A DNA stretch of 64,000 nucleotides from Paulinella micropora (Eukaryota; Cercozoa; Imbricatea; Euglyphida). This document shows positions 54,631-64,000 of this stretch, in pieces. Numbering within the stretch: position 1 is the stretch's first letter; the number at the start of each line of letters is the position of its first letter. The stretch spans positions 196,134 through 260,133 of the forward strand of contig BJOX01000183.1 of NCBI GenBank assembly GCA_009731375.1, in the 5' to 3' direction. A program made the translations under genes and the position numbers. The notes under the pieces are model-generated. The model searched no databases and was not told the origin of the DNA. It saw nothing but the letters and a program-made list of their open reading frames with translations.

Positions 54631-57600
54631 ATGCCTACTGTTGCTGAACAGGATACGAACGGTTCCGTTCCTCCTAGACGTGAAGGTCAAGGCACACAGC
54701 CTCACAAGCCTCAAGGTAAGCACTTGCTAGTTCATCCTTCGAGAGCTAATATGATAAATGATGCGAATAGGAAGGCGAAGAAGGCGATGGAGGAGAGGAA
54801 GCCGAAACCAAAGGCTAGGTCTCCTCCTACGAAGAAGCAGCGGACCGTACCCCCGCCAAAGGACTCAATAGTCTCTGCTATAGACACGAGTACACTCGGT
54901 GTACCAGACTCTGTCCAAAAGACACTCGAGATACCGGAAGCCCCGGAGACTCAAGAAGTTAAGTTGGCGGAAAAGGGGGGAGAACGAGAAGAGGACAAGG
55001 AACTTGAGCTTAGACTCAAAACCCTAGAACGAAAAATTCATGTGCTAGCGGCTAGTTTACATAGACCAGACGCGCTATGCTACACTGACCTCTTTTGTGA
55101 AACTTTACAAACCACATTAAAAGTTGGTAATGATACGATGGCGAATATTAATATTGTCGGCCAGAAGTTTTTGAATAGTCACCGGACATGGGTGGACAAA
55201 AACATTAGAAAAACAAAGGGGACCCTAAAAGGGGTAGGCAGCCGTACGGAAATTACGGGCATCGTCACATTAATTTTCAAATTGAAATCCGGTCGAGTAT
55301 ATCGTGCGGACCTCTATGTTGTCCCCGATTACCACGGTTCAATCCTGCTGTCGTATGACCAATTGGCTACGATGGGGGCTGTGATCGATTGCGCCGCACG
55401 GCGGGTGATTTATGGAGTGAAGAATGGAGAGGAGGAGGATATTAATCCGATGACTGCTACTGACTCATACGAGGCTTTTGAGCTGAGTCTAGCAACGGAG
55501 AGGAAAAAGTTGGCCTTCGTACATGAGGCAACTGAAGCCTATGTACACCCCTATGTCACAGTGCCGGAGGAACTGACCTGGACCGACAATTGGGAGACGG
55601 AGATGCAGGCGTATACGGTTACGATTCCCGCATGGGACAGAAAGTCTATTGATGACTTAGTCGTAGCGCGTAATGAGGAGATAATATGTGTTGCGAAACA
55701 GTGCCCGTCGTTGGCCAGATTCGCAGAAGGTGGCGGGGCAGATGTCCATATTACTAATGGCTACTGTTACCATGCGAAGGTGTCAGATGAGAAGAGAGAG
55801 GCGTTTGTGCCAAGGAGGAAGGGGCGTATCCCCGATACTCCAGCGGATGACATTAAAACTTTTATCACGAACTTTTGGGGCGATGTGCCTACCTGGCCGC
55901 GCTCATTAACTGAAGTGAAAAAGTGTCTACGGACTCTATTTGAGAGTAACAAGCCGTATACTGTCATTCTGCCATACAATGAGAAGGCGATCTGGGCACA
56001 GGAGATAAGGGACCGGCTTATTGATCATCCTATACCTGTTCCTTCTCGCAAGCAACAGTTAGTGGTGGCTTGTCGACTCGGGTCTCGGGAGCAGAGCAGT
56101 GCATACAAGCAAAAGCTCAGAGCCCAGGACAAGTTGAAATTGATACCTCAAGCTTTCACATGCTTTGATGGTTTCTACACCCGTAAGGCTCCGATACAAT
56201 ACGCGAACCTTATTGATATGCTTGTCGGGCTGGGTCATGATGATGAGCCGGACACAGTCACGTATGAAAGAACGGGACTAGACGATTTGTCCGAGGAAGA
56301 TTTGAGTTTGGAGGAGGACTTAGCGCCCCTCAAGGAGCATAAGAAGATGTCGGAGGAAGATTTCCAAGCGGCGGCGCGGAAAATTTTAGAAGAAGGAGTG
56401 GGTTCGGAGAGAGAGAAGGCGTTTCTCAAAGCTAAGATGGAGGCGTACAGAGAAATTTTCGACCCTCCTCGGGCAGGTGGTGTAAAGTCGGATGACTTCA
56501 CTGCTGTCATTTACAAGATACCGGGTGCGGAGCCATCTCCGGCACCACGGAGGGCAAATTTGAGCATACATGAGGCAAAAATAGCGGAGGAGAATGTGAG
56601 ACAGTTGCTCGATGAGGACTTTATTGAGAGATCTACATCTCCAATTGTCTCTCAACCGAAAATCGTCCCTAAGCCAGGAGGAGAATGGCGCTTGACGATC
56701 AATTATGCCCGTGTGAATAAGGTGCTAGAGGAAGAGAGAAATCCTCTGCCGACCTTAGAAGAAGGCAGAAGGGTGCTGCGGAATGCTAAATTCTATTCGG
56801 TCATTGACCTTAAGAACGGCTTCTGGCAGATACCACTGGACGAGAAATCCAGATGGCTGACTGCATTCGTTGTGGGTATGGAAATATACCAGTGGAAGGT
56901 GCTTCCAATGGGACTCAAACAGGCCCCGGGGCTCTTTCAGAAGGCGATGCAGAAGATGTTGAGCGGTCAATATGACGACCAGTCGGAGGATGGTTTTATG
57001 AGAAGGAGAGGACAGAAGGCGGGAGAATATGCATTTTGTTACATCGATGACATCATCGTATACTCTAACACAATGGAAGAGCATATCGATCACTTGTCAG
57101 ATGTCTTCAGGCGCATCGGAGCTTTTGGCCTGAAATGCAACCTAAAGAAATGTCAGCTTGCCAGGACAAGTGTGACGTATTTGGGTTACGAGATTTCTCA
57201 TAATAGGGTCTCGATATCGCGCGAAAAGAGGGAGGAGATCATGAGTAGACAGTTGCCAAAGAATCGCACGGAGTTACACTCTTTTCTTGCGATGGCACAG
57301 TACTACAGCCAGTTCATACCCGATTGGGGTGCAACTCGGGCTAAGCTGGAGAAGATGATTGATTTTGGAGACTTTGAGAAGTGGGATGAGGAGGCTTTGC
57401 AGGCGTTTAATACGCTCAAAGATATCATTTATAAAGATCCCAAGGACGGCGGATTAGTACTTATGATGCCCGACTTTACGAAACCGTTCGTAGTCGACAC
57501 GGATGCATCTAAGTTTGCGATTGGCGCGGTGCTGCAACAGGAAGATGAGGAGAAAAAGTTGCGCCCGATCATGTTTATTAGTAGAAAGCTGTGTGCGGCG

Positions 57601-60378
57601 GAGCGAAATTACTGCACGCGACAGAGGGAGGCGTTGGCAGTAGTATGGGCTCTCAAGAGGCTCAGAGAATACTTGTGGGGAGGACCTCTATTCACGGTTA
57701 GGACCGATCATCACAACCTTCTTTGGTTGATGAATCATGAACAAACCGGCCGTTTGGCGCGGTGGCAAGCTTTCTTGTCATGTTTCAATTTCACGATGGT
57801 CTACTTACCGGGAAAGCGAAACGTAGTCGCTGATAGCCTTTCCAGGCTAGAGTTTCAGTCGGAGGTGTCGGCTCTCGTATCATCAGTGGAGATGATGGAC
57901 CTGTCCACGGACAAGGTATACGAGGTGAGCCACATAGAGGCGATGCAGATGGCAAGAGGCGTTCGTTATGACCGCACGGGTCTACGATATAGTCCTCAAG
58001 GCCCGGAGCATGGCATATGCTGTGAGGCGCATGTTCTCGAAGACGCTGAGTGGTCTTATGAGGCATACGAGAACGCGAAGGCGAATATAAAAGAAGAGGA
58101 GGAGACGACTGAGGTCTGTACTGAACCTCCACAGGAAAATCGAAGCGAGCTTGATGAAGACCCGGAAAGGGTAGGAGTAAGGTTGGAGGACGGTACTATT
58201 CATATCGCCTCGCCTACCGCGTGGAGGCAGCAACAGGCGACGGATCCGGAGTTCAAGGAGCTCATAACGTTATACAAGAACCCTAATGAGCTTAAAAAGA
58301 CTCCACAGATCAAAGATCAGATGAAGGAGATGGCGTGGAGAGATGGGCTATTGTGGTACAAGGGCCAGCATGGCAAATTTGCATCACAGCCTGACAAATG
58401 GACTCTCTGGGTACCAGAGAAGTTGAGGCGCTTTATATATGTCGCAGCCCATAACTGCCCCTTACTGGCACATCCGGGTCGACAAAGAACTCATTGGTTC
58501 ATAGCGAGGCGATTTTGGTGGAAAGGGATGAAGGAGGAGATAGACAGGGAAGTGGACGCATGCATCCCATGCAAAACCACAAAGACACCGCTGAAGGCGA
58601 ACTTTGGCCTGATCGGTACATTCCCGTTACACGCCGGGATGTTTGAATTTTTACACATCGATCATGTGGGACCTTTCCCCGAATCGGCAGAAGGGTACAG
58701 ATACCTTCTTACCGCAATAGATCGAGCCACCAATTATGTCTGGGTTGTTCCTGTTAAGGACGCTACAGGCAAGACAACTGCGGAGGCTCTGATCGATAGG
58801 ATCGTCTCGCAGATCGGAGTGCCTAGAAAGATATGTTCTGATCGAGGTTCTGACTTTAATAATGAAGTCATCGACAGACTATCTAAGTACTACGGGATGA
58901 AATGGCAATATGTTACTGCCTATAACCCGAGAGCGAATGGCAAGATCGAGCGGGTACATAGACCTCTCAAAGCCTCGCTTAAGATGTACTGTATGAAGAA
59001 GGAGAATCAGAGAGCCTGGGTGGAGGCAGCACCTTCATTTGCCTTTGCAATGAACTGTCTACCCTCATCGGCATTAGGAGGAGCCAGGAGCTCAGTCTCG
59101 CCATATCAATTGGTTTACGGCCGAGAGCCTAATATCCCAACCTCACTTCTGCATCCAAAAGACACTTGGGCAGATGAGGATGAGTTGTTCGGGATGAGAC
59201 TAAGAGCGAAGATGGAGGCGGAACAAATAGTTGCGGCGCACAGGGAGGCGGAGCGCAGAAAGACTGACGCACAAGGAGTGCGACAAGCGCACTTAGATCA
59301 AGTCCGTTTCCAGGTTGGGGATATTGTACTCTTGTACCATCCTCAAGTCCCTAAGGGGGTTAGCTCTAAGCTGTTTACCCACTGGAAAGGACCATACCAG
59401 ATCATGGAACAGATGGGACCTCTGAATTATAAGGTCAGGGGTAGAGGGAAGGTGCAGATTGTGAATGTTCGAAGGCTGATCAAATATGACCCCTTCTTAC
59501 TTGAGGATGAATCCGTTGAGGAGGCGTTGAAACGGATGAAGGAGGACTTCAAAGAGGTACCGCCTATACAGAAGGAGGATACCTTAGAGGAGGAGAATGC
59601 CTATCGGGCACCGGTCACGGAGAAGGAGGAGACCGAGAAGGAGAGTAAGGAAGACTCAAACCGCAAAAGCGCGGCGGGGACTCAGTCTAAAGCCCCCATA
59701 GTCCGCGGCGGTACGAAGGAGAAGTTCACGGAGGCGCAGAGGAGGAGAGCGCAAAACGATCTCATCTTCGACCAACCGAGGAAGGTGGCAAGGTCGACGC
59801 GAGCGACGGATGTCCATGGAGGAGGAGGGGAGAAGGACACTAACCCGAACGCGGGTAATGTGGACATTCGACATGTGCGATGGAAGGAAGGAGAGGCGAT
59901 TGCGGCCATCAAGTGGGTCCGAGACGCTTTTTATCTGTTGAGACCGGCAGAATCTCATGTTGCCGATGACACTCTCTCAGATCTTTATCTCATGCGAGCT
60001 GTGGCGGTCCCGCAGACTACACGGGCAGCACGGACATCGAAGAGATCCTTAGCAGCAAAAACGATACAACCGGTACTCCATTTTTGGAGAAGCATGGACC
60101 CTGTTGAGGATCCAAAAGCTAGACAATATTTACCGGTGTACAAAGACGCGAAAAATCTCGAGACATGGGATGATACTATTACCCTTCGAGACAAAGACCA
60201 CACTGCGTGGACTATTCAGTCACTGCCTAGAGGAGTGCTTGATATTCCTTTTGACTTATCTTTGGGCGCCATCCCTAACAAAATATGGGACATTCTGGAG
60301 GAGTCGAAGTTTGACTTGACTTTTGTTGGCGGCCCGCCACCTGGCAAAGGGGTTCGCGCAAGGCGACGAAGGCAGTAA
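54631..60378 (+). CDS. pol: Pol polyprotein, copy 2 (1915 aa)
   Basis: Same length and domain order as copy 1, all catalytic residues identical, including the DTM protease motif and YIDD. Protein differences seen: Asp to Ala (residue 5), Glu to Gln near 20, Ile to Val after the GPY module, Gln to Lys near 1640. The near identity shows a very recent duplication. Confidence 0.93.
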   Translation: MPTVAEQDTNGSVPPRREGQGTQPHKPQGKHLLVHPSRANMINDANRKAKKAMEERKPKPKARSPPTKKQRTVPPPKDSIVSAIDTSTLGVPDSVQKTLEIPEAPETQEVKLAEKGGEREEDKELELRLKTLERKIHVLAASLHRPDALCYTDLFCETLQTTLKVGNDTMANINIVGQKFLNSHRTWVDKNIRKTKGTLKGVGSRTEITGIVTLIFKLKSGRVYRADLYVVPDYHGSILLSYDQLATMGAVIDCAARRVIYGVKNGEEEDINPMTATDSYEAFELSLATERKKLAFVHEATEAYVHPYVTVPEELTWTDNWETEMQAYTVTIPAWDRKSIDDLVVARNEEIICVAKQCPSLARFAEGGGADVHITNGYCYHAKVSDEKREAFVPRRKGRIPDTPADDIKTFITNFWGDVPTWPRSLTEVKKCLRTLFESNKPYTVILPYNEKAIWAQEIRDRLIDHPIPVPSRKQQLVVACRLGSREQSSAYKQKLRAQDKLKLIPQAFTCFDGFYTRKAPIQYANLIDMLVGLGHDDEPDTVTYERTGLDDLSEEDLSLEEDLAPLKEHKKMSEEDFQAAARKILEEGVGSEREKAFLKAKMEAYREIFDPPRAGGVKSDDFTAVIYKIPGAEPSPAPRRANLSIHEAKIAEENVRQLLDEDFIERSTSPIVSQPKIVPKPGGEWRLTINYARVNKVLEEERNPLPTLEEGRRVLRNAKFYSVIDLKNGFWQIPLDEKSRWLTAFVVGMEIYQWKVLPMGLKQAPGLFQKAMQKMLSGQYDDQSEDGFMRRRGQKAGEYAFCYIDDIIVYSNTMEEHIDHLSDVFRRIGAFGLKCNLKKCQLARTSVTYLGYEISHNRVSISREKREEIMSRQLPKNRTELHSFLAMAQYYSQFIPDWGATRAKLEKMIDFGDFEKWDEEALQAFNTLKDIIYKDPKDGGLVLMMPDFTKPFVVDTDASKFAIGAVLQQEDEEKKLRPIMFISRKLCAAERNYCTRQREALAVVWALKRLREYLWGGPLFTVRTDHHNLLWLMNHEQTGRLARWQAFLSCFNFTMVYLPGKRNVVADSLSRLEFQSEVSALVSSVEMMDLSTDKVYEVSHIEAMQMARGVRYDRTGLRYSPQGPEHGICCEAHVLEDAEWSYEAYENAKANIKEEEETTEVCTEPPQENRSELDEDPERVGVRLEDGTIHIASPTAWRQQQATDPEFKELITLYKNPNELKKTPQIKDQMKEMAWRDGLLWYKGQHGKFASQPDKWTLWVPEKLRRFIYVAAHNCPLLAHPGRQRTHWFIARRFWWKGMKEEIDREVDACIPCKTTKTPLKANFGLIGTFPLHAGMFEFLHIDHVGPFPESAEGYRYLLTAIDRATNYVWVVPVKDATGKTTAEALIDRIVSQIGVPRKICSDRGSDFNNEVIDRLSKYYGMKWQYVTAYNPRANGKIERVHRPLKASLKMYCMKKENQRAWVEAAPSFAFAMNCLPSSALGGARSSVSPYQLVYGREPNIPTSLLHPKDTWADEDELFGMRLRAKMEAEQIVAAHREAERRKTDAQGVRQAHLDQVRFQVGDIVLLYHPQVPKGVSSKLFTHWKGPYQIMEQMGPLNYKVRGRGKVQIVNVRRLIKYDPFLLEDESVEEALKRMKEDFKEVPPIQKEDTLEEENAYRAPVTEKEETEKESKEDSNRKSAAGTQSKAPIVRGGTKEKFTEAQRRRAQNDLIFDQPRKVARSTRATDVHGGGGEKDTNPNAGNVDIRHVRWKEGEAIAAIKWVRDAFYLLRPAESHVADDTLSDLYLMRAVAVPQTTRAARTSKRSLAAKTIQPVLHFWRSMDPVEDPKARQYLPVYKDAKNLETWDDTITLRDKDHTAWTIQSLPRGVLDIPFDLSLGAIPNKIWDILEESKFDLTFVGGPPPGKGVRARRRRQ

Positions 60379-61173
60379 GTGACATTTTTTTCTTTTATCA
60401 CGCGTCGGACATTGAAAGCTGCATGTGGATTAATCTCATAGTGCCCATGTCAGATCATGTCTTATTAAAATGTTTTTATACCATTGTTGTTACTTGGCAT
60501 TTTTATCGCAACATATGAGTGCGAGGGTCAATCGGCAAATGGATACGACACCGTATAAGGGGATCGCTTGTGAGTTTAGCGATGGTGTTCCTGGTACGAC
60601 CCTGCTTCAAGTATCCAGGGTGATGTTCTCAAAAAATGTTCTCATAGTAGACATATTAAATTTTTTTCTTTGGATATACTTAATATCGTCATACCAGCAC
60701 GGTCCGTCTCTACTTGTGTCGGCATATCGCATGGTCGGGCTCACTCACCCCGGCTTTGGATATAGTTATTAGGTCTGGCCCCCTAGTACTATATTAAGGT
60801 AACCGATTGAATACAAGGGTATGTTATTAAAAGACAATGTATTTACTGATCGGAAGTGTTTTTGGAGAAGGAGAAAAATTATAACGCTGCTTTTATTGCA
60901 ATAGTAATACTATTTGTTCTTGACATACTGCCTCAGAATTAAGTTACGGGGGGGACAACAAGTGTGGAAGGAGGAGTTTTTATTTACAAAAACGAGGCTG
61001 GAGATTTATAGTTGACTCGTGTCTGGCGTATGCGTTTTATATATCCACTGCACCGTCTATCCGTGGGTTAATGCACTTAGTTGCGACACCCCGTAGCGTT
61101 TGTGCAGAAAAGAAATCAGCAATTATATGACGAAAATATTGCATATTTCCGTCATAAAAACGGGAAGGGGTAC
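60379..61173 (+). other. 3' untranslated region and PPT, copy 2
   Basis: Matches 50247-51041 of copy 1, ending with the polypurine tract 61156-61170. Confidence 0.6.
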
Positions 61174-61421
61174 TGTAGGCATCACCCCCCGGATAGCCGG
61201 TAAAAAGTACCCTTTTTCTGGTGTCAGGTGCACCTAGTTTTTTCCCATTATTTTCAATATCGTTTGGCCGGATTTGACCTAATGCCATTTTAACCTTGGT
61301 CTGTTGCCGTTTTCTTTTCGGCTTCACTGAGCTAATATAACGAGACATCATTCTCTTTTGGGGATTTGTGTCTGGTTGTATTATCGACTTTTTTATTGAG
61401 CTATCTTCGGGGATTGTAACA
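61174..61421 (+). mobile_element. 3' LTR
   Basis: 248 bp; followed by target duplication AAAG. One substitution and one indel relative to the middle LTR. Confidence 0.9.
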
Positions 61422-61425
61422 AAAG

Positions 61426-64000
<2,575 letters not shown>

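Larger units (their letters stand above)
40902..61421 (+). mobile_element. Composite LTR retrotransposon: LTR-int-LTR-int-LTR
   Basis: Three LTRs (40902-41147, 51042-51288, 61174-61421) bracket two nearly identical gag-pol interiors at about 10.13-kb spacing. The whole is flanked by a single 4-bp target duplication AAAG (40898-40901 and 61422-61425). The middle LTR has internal sequence on both sides (PPT left, PBS right). Domain order PR-RT-RNaseH-IN places it in Ty3/gypsy (Metaviridae). All main frames are open, so recent activity is likely. Confidence 0.92.

Noticed and set aside
51042-61421. Copy 2 as an assembly duplicate of copy 1
   Set aside because: Gag and Pol copies differ by several substitutions and in-frame indels, and their leaders differ in A-run length.

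Overview
This is nuclear DNA of a microbial eukaryote. It has GT-AG introns, many very short exons, extreme microsatellite density, a Ty3/gypsy-type retroelement, and the decayed remains of a DNA virus of the polinton-like virus (PLV)/virophage/Maverick class. I cannot name the species. A unicellular alga or similar protist fits best, because such genomes are known to carry integrated PLVs and virophages; a chlorarachniophyte is one guess among several. All eight N gaps adjoin homopolymers or simple repeats or lie close to one.

Region 1 (1 to about 22.4 kb) is an endogenous PLV/virophage-like element entering from the left edge. Viral genes in order are: a repeat-rich fibre-like protein (1-3195, minus), a small charged protein, a retroviral-type (rve) integrase, two unknown proteins, the tail of a gene in front of the capsid gene, a putative major capsid protein (9788-11350), a lectin-like virion protein, an ExoX-C-like small protein, a class 3 lipase, and protein-primed DNA polymerase B (22240 down to 13851, minus). 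Nearly every large gene is broken by 1-nt frameshifts or in-frame TAA/TAG codons. Two GC-richer, host-like blocks interrupt it: about 6.6-9.5 kb, and about 15.68-20.31 kb. The second splits DNA polymerase B exactly in two and carries a RING-H2 gene, an RS-rich gene, a MYND remnant and an array of mini-palindromes. Hairpins follow the ancestral capsid stop and lie between the convergent lipase and polymerase genes, as in the hairpin-coupled transcript ends known from Mimiviridae.

Region 2 (23.0-37.9 kb) reads as one large plus-strand host gene, or a few abutting ones. It has more than 25 tiny exons whose reading phases mostly match across introns packed with (CATA)n, (GATA)n, (CT)n, (TAC)n and (TTC)n. 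Several exons are tandemly duplicated. One 70-bp minisatellite carries a complete 24-nt exon plus 46-nt intron in each unit. The product is acidic, coil-prone and Ser/Pro-rich, with no domain I recognise.

Region 3 (40.4-61.4 kb) holds a solo LTR with a 4-bp target duplication (TTAC). It is followed by an LTR-gag-pol-LTR-gag-pol-LTR composite flanked by one 4-bp duplication (AAAG). The two internal copies are almost identical, and both have Gag and Pol in one frame separated by a single TGA. The right end (61.4-64 kb) is AT-rich with hairpins and (TTA)n and has no convincing gene.
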